Source: Obelidium mucronatum
Lineage: Eukaryota; Chytridiomycota; Chytridiomycetes; Chytridiales; Chytriomycetaceae
Assembly: GCA_025765595.1 (NCBI GenBank)
Contig: JAIVFH010000015.1
Location: forward strand, 62,001-126,000
DNA length: 64,000 nt
Direction of reading: 5' to 3'
Part shown: positions 46,325-58,500 of the stretch, piece after piece
Position numbering within the stretch: position 1 is the first letter of the stretch
Layout of the letters: the number at the start of each line of letters is the position of its first letter
Notes under the pieces: model-generated
The model's input: the letters and a program-made list of their open reading frames with translations, nothing else
Told to the model about the DNA's origin: nothing
The model's database searches: none
Made by a program: the position numbers and the translations under genes

Positions 46325-46669
46325 AAAATTAGCATGGCGATTTTATTTCTTATTGCACGTTTCGCTCACAATGTTTGGTATTCCAACAGAGCGTGGTGTT
46401 GACTTTGGAAGTGACCATGCAACTACATCTTCATATATTTTATTTATTAGCAAGTCATGACCGATATTTGTGGATTTCATATTGTTTCCACACTGGTTTC
46501 CAGTGAAGGTTCGATTGGTGGATTTAACTCGTGGTCGGACGTGACGCGATTTTACTTTATAATATTTAATTATTAATTAGCCAGTACGAAAATGTGTCAC
46601 AGTTTCTCATTGTTTCTGGTTCGGCCTTTGTTCAATTGTTGAATTGTCAGGGACACCACCTTTCAAGTA
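46325..46669. other. Spacer between seven-helix copies 3 and 4
   Basis: 345 bp, AT-rich, between two co-directional paralogues. Contains the copy 4 promoter. No repeat of the copy 3 upstream region was noticed and no gene seen. Confidence 0.5.
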
Positions 46670-47628
46670 ATGCCATCATCATCTAATGGTACTGATTTAT
46701 TACATTCGGACGATGGAGTTATTACGATTGTTGCCAACTTCCAAGCAATCATGGCAACCGTCTGCTTTCTTTTTTTCATTGGTTTTGTCCTATTTGTCGC
46801 GTACACATCCAAACTCTCCAACTTACTGGCATCCAAAAATCTACTTCTATCTGGTCTCCTTCTTTCATCAACTGCCAATTTCGGAGCATGTGCTGCATAT
46901 ACAACGATTCCCGGCCGCAGTACGGCAATCGCGAGAATGGTGACACTGTCTTTATCCGAAGTCTTTTATATTTCGGTTTCGTGGACTCGATGCTCAGATG
47001 TATTTCGTGCGCAAAGCTCTCCTTCAACACAAACTTTTTTCCGATGGATTTTCAGATTGACTATTCTGTTTTGCCTCTTCCCGATTCTGACGATTTCTTT
47101 CCCAACCAACTTTAGTGTTGCTTTGCATTTGACTTCCATCTCATCAACAGTTTCAGGATTCTGTGTCTTGGTTATGGTTTCGTTCAAACAAAATCCACTG
47201 AATGCCGGTTTTCTTTGTATTTCTTAACTTCGTTTTTTGATGCTAAAAGGACATCTTCTTTGCCCTCACAAGTGTAGGCTACATTTTCAAACGAACCAAT
47301 GAAATTATCGATCTGAAAGGCCCCAACGCAAAAGCGACACAATTCTTCCCGATTATATGCAGACACCTTATTGTTTCGAGTTTGGGTGGAATCATGATGC
47401 TTGGGTTTTTTATTGGCGGATCCGTGGTTGCAACGCAAGTGGCGAACTGAGTTTGACGTTTATACTTTTTACTTGTTTCAAGTGTTGTTCAGTTTGTCTC
47501 AGATTTTCGTTGTTAGTACGCTGTTGGTGTTGAAGATTCGGTTGGTGAATGCAGCAGCTGAAGGAAATGTGGTGGTGAGGCAGACACCTGCAGTTGCAGT
47601 CGTTGTAAAAGGAAAAGGGATTGTGTGA
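46670..47628 (+). CDS. Seven-helix membrane protein family, copy 4
   Basis: MPSSSNGTDLLHSDDG with an N-glycosylation site, then helices on the family plan. SVSWTRCSDVFRAQSS follows helix 3. An intron of about 80 nt (from about 47173 to 47251) splits helix 5, after which DIFFALTSVGYIFKRTNEIIDLKGPNAKATQ continues. Near 47430-47445 a one-base change is needed to reach TEFDVYTFYLFQVL and LVLKIRLVN. The helix-5 intron is also present in copy 8. Confidence 0.7.
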
Positions 47629-47990
47629 AGTAAATGCGGGGATTTTTTGTTATTGCGGAATGATTAGGAATATTACAGTTTCGCTTGATCCAAAATGCGT
47701 GTGTTGCAATTCTGGCAAGCTAAAGAAGTGCATAGACGTGCTTCCATGTCTCGCTTGTATGCGAAAAGTCCGTGAGACTCAAGGGCAAATTTGGTTTGGG
47801 GGTTGCATGATTTCAGTGTTCTTGAATCAGATTATGCGTTCTCCCGAATGTGGCTCTCCGGGATCATCGTCAAGAAATTCAAACTGAAAACAGTGATTAA
47901 TTGATTATAATTATTAAAGTTTATAGATACTGTTATAGCTGATCAGATCAGTTTTGTGACTCACTCCACAAAAAAACAACATTGTAATTC
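47629..47990. other. Spacer, no convincing gene
   Basis: 362 bp. A short Cys-rich open frame (CYCGMIRN, CVCCNSGKLKKC, CLACMRK) is present at 47621-47887 on the plus strand but has no start context or homologue that I recognise; otherwise nothing seen. Confidence 0.4.
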
Positions 47991-49120
47991 ATGTCAGCAG
48001 AAACTCCCACCGCACAGTCCAGCGCCAACATCGACCGCCCTCAAATGACTGAAACGAGGAATCGAAATGCGCACTTTGCAGTGTCCTCATCAGCACCCCA
48101 ACCGCCACTTGACCACCTCCAAGAACGGACAAACCCACCCGACACGGACACTGAAGCAGCAGAGCTTGCCCGCCAGCACTTTGCCCAAGTTCAAGAAAGT
48201 TTCTTTGGCGCTGCAGAGATTGATGCAATGGAACTGACTCCGGAACCACACCGCAAGTGGAAGAGGATATTCACTCTGCACATCAGGTTAAACAGGGAAT
48301 CATTACATTGAAACCAAAAAGACCGTAGAACACCAACAAAAAAACCCACCCACACAGATATGATAGTCCTCCTTTCTATTTTGACGAAATCATGCCAGAA
48401 GTTCTCGAAGGGAAACTATCAAACTTTATCTTTACACAGCGCATTAAATCTGTCAACGAGCTTCTTCAAAAACAAGGAGAAATACGCGACGTTTCTCATA
48501 TTTGGCGAAATGGAGTTTCTCTTTTCATGCTTACTGTGACTATTGTTGTGATGGCGGTGATGAACCAACCCAGCTTTCCCATTTATTTCGGGGTCTTGTT
48601 GATATTATTTGTGATGTGGTCTTTTGTTCAAGCATGGGCTGCTATCGAACCAAAGGTGAGTGCTAACAAAAAAAAAGAAGCTTGAAATTCGTCGATTGAA
48701 AACCATTCATTTTTTAAGTATGAGCGCGACGTACGCGAACTCTGCAAATCATGGACTCAAGACGACGTACATCTTCACTTGGCATATATATCTCGTCGGT
48801 CAATGGCTGCGCGACCGAGCGCTGTTTCTGATGCCATCAAATCTATATTTATCCCCGCCGAAACAGATTGGTTTCTGGTAATACATGAAAGTGTCCCCAT
48901 ATTTCCCGTTCAAGTGTTTGGTGCGCATCGAGAAGATGGAAGTGGATGGACCGCTGCTACTGTAGACACGACTCATGCTAGGGCATTGCCTGCTTATATC
49001 CCGCCTTGGGACGCAACACCAGCTCCGGAATATTGTATACCGACTGGGGATGTGAACTCTGAAATTCAATTGGCGGAATCCAGTGCGACTTTATTGGGCA
49101 CTCGTGGTGTGGATGCCTGA
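47991..49120 (+). CDS. Two-helix membrane protein, paralogue 1
   Basis: Exons 47991-48286, 48358-48655 and 48719-49120 give 331 residues. The N-terminal about 100 residues are hydrophilic; SVNELLQKQGEI leads to a hairpin of two close membrane helices (VSLFMLTVTIVVMAVM, FGVLLILFVMWSFVQAW), then an intron and YERDVRELCKSWTQDDVHL and a 110-residue C-terminal domain. The intron after AAIEPK| is at the same place as in the paralogues at 62 and 63 kb. Both ends are probably cytosolic. Function unknown. Confidence 0.75.
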
Positions 49121-49536
49121 TGCGACTTGAGCTTTTTTTTTTGGAATTCATTGCGTAGAATTCAAAATGGTATAATTATACCCTTATTTTTACGTGCTTA
49201 ACAAGTTGGAATTGGAAGATACACCGAAAAGCCAACGAGGCTCCCTGAAGATAGAATAAATTGAAAGGATGTGATAATATGATAGTCGCTTATCATGTTA
49301 ATTACATTACCGATGTGTGCTCAATCCAGAAGCCCCGCGCTCGAACGCCTGCTCACTCGCGACGTTCCACCCGCCGCCGCGGCTGTGCTTCCTCAAATCA
49401 TTCTGGTTTTTCGGTTTCGGCTTCGGTTGCCCTTGCTACTCTTTTGCTTTTTCAAGGTGTGTGTGTTTCCATTGTATATTCGTTCAAGAGAGATGGAATA
49501 AGGAGCGAACTGTTTTTGTATTAGAAAGAAGTGTCC
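49121..49536. other. Spacer before the WW-domain gene
   Basis: 416 bp. Contains an ordinary AT-rich stretch and a short GC-rich segment (about 49335-49390, gcgctcgaacgcctgctcac...cgccgccgcg). No tRNA cloverleaf could be drawn and no gene is supported. Confidence 0.4.
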
Positions 49537-51020
49537 ATGAACCGAAAACAACGCCTCTCACTCGTTTTTCCAATCAATCGAACGACTGTCGCTGCTGCAA
49601 AGAAGTCCAATGAAAGCAAGTCTGCCCTGGGAGGTTTGGCCGTATACAGTGACAGCGAATCGGAAGGTGATACGGATCGATCCAAAAACAAGCACCCTGC
49701 TCTCTTTTTGGCAGTTGGGGAAGGTTTAGGAACTTGATGTCCTGCGAAAAAAAATTCCAATCCTGCGAAAGTGCTTGAAGTCAAAAGAAGTCAACGGGGG
49801 GTTGTGTGGTTGGGGGTATGGTGTCAAGTGTTTGGTCGTCTAAACTCTTTGTTCAGATGAGACTGCCGTCATCAAACAAACTCCTTCATCAAACAGCAAT
49901 TCAGCGGTAGATGATGAATTCGCTGCTTTTATGGCAGACATCAACACTCATCCTGAACCTGAGCAACTACCCCCCATTCCTCCATCTCTACCAAGTATAC
50001 AACATCCAACGCTCTCTATTCCCGCGGATCCCACTCCAATAAAACCAGCTTCATCTTTCCCTCTTCCTTTCAATCTCCCTGATCTCTCCAAATTCACATC
50101 AATCCCACTTACTCCCCCGCCCAAATCCTCACCCCTGTACGCCCGTCTCGACAGAATACTTGCACGCATTGACCAACTGCCCGCCTTTTCCGCAGTCAAA
50201 CTACCCAACGAATACATATCCATAATTTCGAAAAAACGAATCGAATTCGACACGCGCGTATCCGATTGGAAACGCGGGGCACTGCTAGACACCTTCTTTG
50301 ACCAAATCGTTCTCCCAAACTTTGAGGACCAAGTCGATTTGATTGAACAGTGCTTTAGCCCTCAAGGGTGGTCGATTTTCTGGGATGAAGCCACAGAGTC
50401 GCATTATTTTGAATGTTTGGAAACGGTTTGTTTTATTATGTATTTTTGGTTTATTATTTCTATGTTTCTTCTTTTTGCTTTTTTATTGGTCGAATTATTT
50501 GATGGAATAGTTGATGGAACTGTTTTTTTTTTAGGGCGTGGTGAGTTGGTCATGGCCGGAGATTCCACCGTTGCCTGCAGAACCCATCTCGGGACCACCG
50601 CTTCCACAAGGAGAACCGCTCAAAATCCTCAAAATTGACGACCAGGAAATGAAAAACGTATCAACGGCAGAACAAACACCAGCATCGGTTGAAGTTCTTG
50701 TTGGTGGAGAACAAATTGACGCGTCAAACAAAGCACCCCTCACCGACGCAATAGTCAAGAAGAAAATTATAACAAGGCCGGAAACCGTCTCAATCAGTGC
50801 CAAATCGAAAAAGATGGCGTCCATGCTCAAAAACTGGCATACAGCGAAATCAGAGTTGCGTGAATTTGAACTAGCACAAGATAATATGGAAAAAGGCGAG
50901 GAAGAGGAGGCGTTTGAAAAGTTGCAAAAGTGGGCAGATCATCAATCTGGAGTAGACGTGAATAATCCTAATTTCACGCCCCTTGTGCCGAGGAAACGGG
51001 CGCGATCGGATGAGAAGTGA
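49537..51020 (+). CDS. WW-domain protein, FNBP4-like
   Basis: Exons 49537-49666, 49857-50425 and 50535-51020, about 394 residues. N-terminus MNRKQRLSLVFP...LGGLAVYSDSESE resembles formin-binding protein 4. A Pro-rich region follows (PPIPPSLPSI, SIPLTPPPKSSP). One WW domain spans the last intron: GWSIFWDEATESHYFECLET|GVVSWSWPEI, with both signature Trp residues. The C-terminus is helical and acidic (MLKNWHTAKSELREFE) and ends in a basic nuclear-signal-like VPRKRARSDEK. Role in pre-mRNA splicing or formin-linked processes is inferred from the family. Confidence 0.75.
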
Positions 51021-51172
51021 AGAATAATATAGTCGTAAATGTTGCAAAAGTCACTTTTTTTTTTCTGCTTCGCTTGGGAAATGCGTTGATTGCCATTGTT
51101 TATCATTCTTCATTATTTCCTTTGTTACAAAGAACCCCACCACATAATCCTAACCCAATATAAATCAGTGGA

Positions 51173-51985
51173 ATGGGTCTAGATAACGATCTGACTCAAA
51201 ACCCAGCTCTACAGCAAACTACTGTTGGTTTTATTGGCTTATTCGCTGGCCTCTTGGCGCTAGGCCTCGTCGTGTTTCTTGGACTTCTCCTTGCAACATC
51301 TGATTCACTTCGCCACGCGTTTTCTTACAAAAACTGCCTTCTACTTAGTCTGATTATTTGCCAATGTGGATACCTAGGCGCCCATGCTCTTTATCTATGG
51401 CTCCCACCTTCAGACAAATCACCAGCCATAATAATCACAATGTCTTCCTTCGCGAACTTCAGCATGCTTTTTTACATTCAAACAAGTTGGTCCAGAACAT
51501 CAGAAATCCTTCGAGAAACAGTATCCAAACTTCTATTCCGGTTCTTCCAAGTTGTGATTATGTTTGCAAGCGCAATGTGTCTGTTACCCGTGATTTCGCT
51601 GAGTGCAAACAACAACAAACTCTACAACATTACAATCGCGATTTCAGGCGCCTTGACTGTGTTGACAGACAGCATCTTTGCATTTGCTTATTACAGTTTT
51701 ATGTTCCGCAAAACTGCGGATACAGTTGAAATCAAAGGAATGGATTCACGCGCAGTTACAATGTTTGGGATTATTTCAAGACACGGCGTTGTTACAACGC
51801 TTTCCACGATAGCGGCGCTTGTTTGTTCGATTTTGTTGACAATGGCGATTCTTAATCATGAAGGAGTGAAGGCTTATTCTTCGCTGCTTGTACTGGTGGA
51901 TTTATTTTTGTTTACGGCGGTTTTATCTTTGTTGTCCATGAAGGTGAAATTGATTCTGTTCCGCCTCAGCAGCAAAAAAAGGTAG
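51173..51985 (+). CDS. Seven-helix membrane protein family, copy 5, intact
   Basis: 270 residues in a single exon and the best reference for the family. Seven segments are clear: VGFIGLFAGLLALGLVVFLG, NCLLLSLIICQCGYLGAH, IIITMSSFANFSMLFYI, VVIMFASAMCLLPVISL, AISGALTVLTDSIFAFAYY, GVVTTLSTIAALVCSILL and SSLLVLVDLFLFTAVLSL. Conserved loops: SWSRTSEILRETVS after helix 3, FRKTADTVEIKGMDS after helix 5, and SMKVKLILF at the C-terminus. N-out topology fits the positive-inside rule. No known family is recognised; receptor or transporter both possible. Confidence 0.82.
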   Translation: MGLDNDLTQNPALQQTTVGFIGLFAGLLALGLVVFLGLLLATSDSLRHAFSYKNCLLLSLIICQCGYLGAHALYLWLPPSDKSPAIIITMSSFANFSMLFYIQTSWSRTSEILRETVSKLLFRFFQVVIMFASAMCLLPVISLSANNNKLYNITIAISGALTVLTDSIFAFAYYSFMFRKTADTVEIKGMDSRAVTMFGIISRHGVVTTLSTIAALVCSILLTMAILNHEGVKAYSSLLVLVDLFLFTAVLSLLSMKVKLILFRLSSKKR

Positions 51986-52124
51986 CTCTCAAAGCAATTT
52001 AAAAAAAAACGATGAAAGAGTAATAAGCAAAAAAAAAGTTATATTCTGATTCAATAAGGATATATTTCAGACAAATAAATATCATAGCTCCACACCCCAG
52101 CCACGCGACCCAAAAAAAAAAAAT

Positions 52125-54380
52125 CTACACCTTCCCATAAATAAGCAGTGTTCCTTTATTAGTAGGAACGTAAACCAAACCGCTTCCAGTCTGAGAAAAG
52201 CCAGGGATATTGAATCTAGAAATCAAGCCGGGGTCCTGCATCGTCGTGATACAATGTCTGCAGAATCCCATTCGCATCTGGTACAGCACTGACGGCGTAT
52301 AATCCTTTGAAGACATCTGTTGCCCATACAACCGCTGAGCCTGGAGTGTTTCCATTGGATGTTACAACTGGCATTCCAGGAATCGTGTTGAAGCCACCCG
52401 GTTGGCGTACAGAGAATGTGAAAGTAGAGTGACCGGCAAGCGAAAAGGATGATGTTGTTGGATCCCATCTGAAAAAAGCGAGAGATCCATCAGAGAAGCA
52501 GTTAAAATGAGCAGAATTTTCCTTCACCAGATTGGACTTACTTGAGTGCAAAAATCTGACTAGCTTTAACGGTTACATACAGATAACCATCTCCATCCCC
52601 AGTCCATAGTGTTGGTGTATTAAAGTACCCAACATATACATTCTGTGTTGCATTCACGTACTGCCCCAAATCAAACATGCTATGTACGCTTCTTGATTCT
52701 GACTGGTGGGACCATTTTCGAAACCACCAAGATCATCACGATCCATTACCAAGATACGACCCGGCTTATCAATCGCGATTGTCAAGCGCTGACCCTGTGG
52801 ACCCTTGAAGGCAGGTGGAAGCATCAGCTGGCCCCCCTGAACCAAAGTCCCAATCCTCTTGGTCATATTTCTGGAGGTTCGTGGGCATGAAAAAGTCCGT
52901 TGCAGTCGCTTTTCCGGTCGAGGTCAAGGAAAACTTGACAAACGCTTCATTCAATAGGTATGGGATATTCTTCTTGGTAATGGACGCCGTGGGATAAAAC
53001 TCGGGTTGACTTGGGTTCAACCCAGTACCAGTTGTCAAGTAGAGATTGCCTGCTTCGTCTAGGGCTGGACCTGCTCCACTCATCCAGATGGCACCGCCAC
53101 CATTCGCGAAACTGTTTGACCCCCCTTGAGCGCTCCATGCAGTAGTGATGATTGCTTTCCGGGTGTCAACGCCAATTAACCATCCAGACCATCCTTGTGC
53201 CAAATCACAGTGGCCTCCAAAAGTTCCGTAAACAATTCCCATTATCATCCAAGAGAAGTGCAGGCCGTTGATAGGTCAAATTCGGATCAAATTTCAAGAA
53301 GGGGTTATTTTCAGACTGTGGAGCGATACTGGATAAACAAGAATGAAAAGGCGATGGGTATGAGTAAAAAAATAATCCCATTAAGGGTGGGTCACACTGG
53401 TCGTCAAGCCCTCAGACACTCACACAATCGGATAATTTGGGACGTTCCTCCAAAGTGACTGCGTCCACCGCATGAAACCACATTGTACGAGAGAACTGAT
53501 CTGGTGCCGGTTTCACAGCGATTGAAAAGAAAGTAGGCGGTGTTTGTCGCTGCATCAATCACAGGTGTTCCAACAGTCCCTACAAAGTCGACAATGTCCT
53601 CGCAAACACCAATGAAGCGATCCCCATCCTTGAGTCTTTGCGCCGCCTGGAAGACGGGGTCATTGAGAATGTCGTGCGGGGTGCCAAAATTTTTGAATGT
53701 CTTGACTTTGGCATTCGACTCCATCCACTACGTATAGGTTGTTCCCCGTGGTGGCAATCAAAGCGTACTCGACTCCATTCACTGAGTATACAAGGGGTTG
53801 TGAGTACACCTGGATATGATTGATAGATAAGCGTTAGCCAGGGGGTGCAGCGAAAAAAGCAGCATCAAACCGAGTCGGTGGCGTTGATATTGAAGGAAAG
53901 CGGCAGGACGACGGTTGCCCTTCGCCCGAATCCGAGCATTGAAATGCCTGCGTTTGGGTACACTTTGTTCCTCTGATTGTTCCCGCCCCAAGTGAGGGCT
54001 GGTGCGGGGAACTCTGTCGATTGACCAGGGGGATTCTGGGCCTTTGGGGACGAACTCCCCGAGGAAACAGAAGAGCTCTTTAGGGTAAAGTAGGCAATCA
54101 AGGACCCTGCCGCCAGGAGGGCCACTGCGGCGGCTGCAATCACGAGAGTCCGCTTTCGCTGCTGACTCTGTTTGATTTGTCCAGCGGTTGGCCCCTGACT
54201 TTCCGAGGATTGACTTTGGCCAACCCTATCGTCTGGCGCTAGAGTGGTTCCTTTGCCTCTAGTTGTTGTTGTGGCGGCTGCTATTGGGTCTTCCGTTGCC
54301 CCCTCCATTTTCAAGCAATTTTCAATCAATTTCGCCAAGCAAAATCTGCACAAACCCGCCATAATGTCAGAATTCGTCAT
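52125..54380 (-). CDS. Membrane-anchored PQQ-like beta-propeller protein
   Basis: Multi-exon. After about 75 cytosolic residues comes one membrane helix (TLVIAAAAVALLAAGSLIAYF, preceded by QQRKR), so type II topology. The outer part contains repeated outer-strand motifs of quinoprotein-like propellers: QPLVYSVNGVEYALIATTGNNLYVVD, VGTPVIDAATNTAYFL, GPALDEAGNLYLTTGTGLN and GQRLTIAIDKPGRILVMDRDDLGG. Whether it binds PQQ or is only a structural propeller cannot be told. The path between about 53700-53250 and 52760-52550 needs introns or frame changes that I could not place with certainty. Confidence 0.65.
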
Positions 54381-54514
54381 TGCAAGAATAAAATACGATA
54401 GTTATTCTACAGGGTGATGAGTTATGAGTGTAAAATCAGTATTGAAGTAGTTCCTCCGCCTTTTTGTGAGCCTTTTTTACGGGATCGTCAAAAAAATCAA
54501 TCAAAAAAGATAAG

Positions 54515-55428
54515 ATGGACTACGCCCTTCACCAAGACGAAACTTTTCAGAAAATAACCACAGCAGCTCTCAGTATTCTATCCGCAATATCCTTCCTCAA
54601 TCTTGTTCTCCTGGTTTACTTGATATACACCCATTCCCCAAAAGGAACGCTCCGATCGGCCCTATCCCTCAAAAACAGTCTCTTGATTGGATTGAGTGTA
54701 TCTCAAATAGGATACCTCGTGTCACACGCCTGCTATATCTACTTTCCGATATCCGCCATCCTCTCAATTATAGAAGCCATATTCCTCGCCTCTTGGGAAA
54801 TCTTTTTTATTTGGGTGTCATGGACGCGAAGTGTTGACATGTTTCGCGTCACATCTTCACAATCTGTTGTTTCTGTTTTTCGATGGATCGTGATTCTTAC
54901 GACAGTGGCAACGATCGTTCCACCGGTTACGATTATGGTTCAGTTTGATGCCGGCGGGAGCCAGATTGTATATCTTGGATCCATTCTTGTTTCGGCTGTT
55001 GGAATCTTTGCGCTTGATACTTATTTTATGGTTAGCTATTTGCTTTATACGTTTCAACGGACGGTGGAGACAGTGGAGATTAAAGGGTATGGCGCAGACG
55101 TTGTTCATATTTTCAGGTCAGTGTGGAACTTTGTCAAAAAAAGTGCTTCACAACCACTGAAGAATATGCGGGCTTTTCTTTTCTTGTTTCCCCACACAGG
55201 CTTATTGCTCGATTTGGTCTTTTTTCATCAATGGCAACGTTTGTCTGTCTTTGTCTTGTGGGCGCGATCGCAGTTGTTTCGAGCAACCCTCAAGGAAAAG
55301 TCATTGAATATGCTATTCTGATTATGCTGACTGACACGGCCTCCTTTTTTGCAACGCTGGGATTGATATTGTTGAAGGTCAAACTGCTTCAATTTCGAGC
55401 CCAAAAGAATCCAAGAGAAAAAAAGTAA
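54515..55428 (+). CDS. Seven-helix membrane protein family, copy 6, intact
   Basis: Exons 54515-55116 and 55200-55428 (83-nt intron between helices 5 and 6), 276 residues. Family motifs: FIWVSWTRSVDMFR after helix 3, FQRTVETVEIKGYGAD after helix 5, LILLKVKLLQF near the end. Helices 1-7 are all hydrophobic and unbroken. The start is divergent from the PQQ-propeller gene, 134 bp apart. Confidence 0.82.
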
Positions 55429-55582
55429 AATGATGGAATGTTCTGCTACATCACTTTCTCTAATTTATTCGGGCATAACAAAAAACATGTGTAATTGATT
55501 TGGAAGTTTTGGAAGTAAAAAAAATGATAGGTGTGAAGAAAGGTTTCAAAAAAAAGCATAAACAAGAGAAACACAACGCCCT

Positions 55583-58500
55583 TTATTCCTCGGGCTCCGT
55601 AGACGCTCTTCGATAAGCAATCTTACTGAGCTTAGACAACCCAGACGCGATTCCCATATTGGGAACAGCCGGCATCGACACACGGTACGCCGCCTTTCTG
55701 TTTGTCGGAGAAGGAGACGGCTGATCACGAGGATAAGAAGGACTTTCAGCTCGAGATGCAAACTCATCTGTTGATCTACGTACATCCAACATTGCTACCA
55801 ACGAGTGAGTTTGGCGATCAAGCGATGAATCCACAATCTCACGACAGACTTGCGGCAACACTTCAATTCTCGCTTCCAAGTCATTCAATTTCGAGACAAC
55901 GTCTTCGTCGTGGTTGTGTCTTGGATCTGGGGTATTGGGTGGTGCTCTCGCGAGGCTTGAACGAACATCCGAATCCAATTCATTTTGCTTGGCAACAATT
56001 TGTTTCAATCCATCGGAAACAACATCGCTGATTGTTGAGAGGTGCTCCATCTTTTCCATGCGAGCATTTAACTCTTCCAAAAGCTGGTTCATCCTGGAAT
56101 CGTCGTGTGGTTGCGACGATGTGGCTGTGACTCCACGGAAACTGATCTCACTAGAGGATGACGCAACAGCCTCCAAGCGGTCCGCGAGATCGTTCAAAGC
56201 TCCTACTTCCTTGACAGAGTTGGTTAATTCTTCGGCGCTGATTCCAACGTTTTCCAATCGTCGCGCTAGTTCCTCGAGGGCGGCAATATCGTCGACTTCC
56301 GAAATTCCGTAAGGCTTGGCGTCAAACGCAATCGAAGAGTTTTGAACAGCTTCAAGGATGGATTTCTCTTGCAATTCAGTTGTCGCTGCTAGCTCCTCCA
56401 CTTTCGAGGTGAGGGTATTCAATTGTTCCTTTACGGCACGAGTTTGCTCTCCTTGTTGGGTTTCCAACCGACCCATCCGCGAATCCAAATCAAATAGCTT
56501 TGACAAAATCAAGTCCAGTTTTCCATCTGCTGCAGCAGGCGCTACAACAGGAACAAAAGGCACGGGAGGAGTAAACTTTGCCAGAAAATCAGCCATCTGC
56601 CGCGCCACGATTTCTCCAACACTGGTCTCAAGATCACTCGCCTTTGCTTCTCGCGAGATTGAAACGCCTTCTGGCTGCTTACTGCCTTCAACATCTCGAC
56701 TAACCGGAGCCTTATTAGCTACAGCAACACTCTCCGCGACAACCACTACACGAGGAACAAAGTCCACCAAAGGCTGCTCTCTGAAAACAACACTTTCCAC
56801 AACCTCCCATCCTTCAATACCATCAACAGCACCTCTTGCTTCCGTGCATTCCTTCACATACACTGGATCCAATGCGAGAGCATCACCATATGGCTCCACA
56901 GGGAAAAACCGTACAGCTTTAACAGCTCCATTATCACAAGACATATTCACACGAACTCCGTAGACTCTTCGACTGGGAATGTCCACAAGGACGTTGACGG
57001 ACACATGGCAACCGTATTCCTCGCGTTTGATATCCAACACTTCAACTACACCGTCTAAAGCTGGGTTCCTGATGGCAGCGATAACAGCTGATCGATATTG
57101 ATTTAGAGAAATGTGTGAAATGCGGCCGAGCAGGGAAACTGAGAACATGGATCGAGGAGTCTCGGTTGGGTAAATGTCAAGGTTGATTGTTGTGTGTGTT
57201 GTGGGGCTTTCAAGAATCATGTATGCGTGGGACGGCGTTTCGGGGTCTGGAATCGTGTATATTTGGTCAGCCGTGTGCTCCATGGTGAGAGAGACTGTCG
57301 ATCCTCCGACACAAATCAACTCAACTTGAAAAAAAAACATTATCAACAACGATTCTGGAAAAATAAAATAAAAATGCATACCATCGAAAAGCAGAGAATC
57401 CAATCTGGCAACTCCACCAGCCCCAACATCAACAAACAACTTCAAAGTCGCCCATTTTCCTCCAGGAAGCTGGCCACCCCATCCTTCCACACCTTTGCTC
57501 ACACTATCTTCCGAAATCTTGGCTACATCCCATCCCTTTCCAGCATTGCTTCTTGGCTTCCACCAGCAGTTGACTTCAGCAATCTTGACCGGATCCAAGC
57601 CACTATTGACAATGTCCACCACAATCAAAAACTGATCTCCGCCAAGCGATTTGTTGGATCGGAAGCAATCAATGCTGACAAAAGTCAATTTTAACGGACA
57701 CGCATGACCAGGACTGACGGCTTGGAACTTTTGTGAAGGGCGAGGACGCGGGATCCTCAGGAGCATCGACCCAGGCGCGTGACTTGAGAAAGTACATTTG
57801 GCTGGCGGCAAAGATGGGTAATACGGTTTCTGGTGATTGCGTGGGGGTGCGAGTTCTCCAAAGTGAGATTCCGATAAAACAGCAATTGTGGCAATGGAAG
57901 GTGTAGCGGAATTCCAAGACTCGAACTCAAAGAGGACGCGAGTTATTGCAGGAGTTTGCATTGTGCTTGACTTTGCATGCATCTGACAAGAAACCCAAAG
58001 TTCAACAAAAGACCAGCGGTGGGGTGCTTTGGGAGACATACCTCTACTCCGATAATTTCTTCATCTTCAATAATCCAAAGAGCTTCCACAAATCCCTCTC
58101 CATTTTCAAATCTCTTGATTAAAGGATCGATGGAGCTTGCATCAACCATCAAGTCATCGCGAGTAAACAAGACCAGCTGCTGTTGATTCAACTCGTGTCC
58201 AGAGACAAAGTACAAGAAGAATCGATCTGGAGTTGTGCTATGAGTTGACAAGGTTACGCCTGCTGTGATGGAAAGTGATACTGGGGGATCAAAAGAAACG
58301 TCATTCGAAACAACTTTGCTGAACACCTATGAATTTGGCGTTAATACACTATCCTTTCCCAACCCGATTTCTCACCTCGTGATCAAATTTGAAGAAATTC
58401 TTCAAATAGCTGTCGTACGCGGCATATGAGTAGTCTGTGTGATGGTGGGGGCGGTGGGTGCTTGAAGAACCTGAATTCGCTCAATGTTAAAAACAATCAA

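Noticed and set aside
47621..47887. Cys-rich open frame (CVCCNSGKLKKC) as a small zinc-finger gene
   Set aside because: It overlaps the end of seven-helix copy 4, has no supporting start or homologue, and its Cys spacing does not form a complete known finger.
49335..49395. Possible tRNA gene in a GC-rich spacer segment
   Set aside because: No acceptor stem, T-loop GTTCRANNC or anticodon arm could be assembled.
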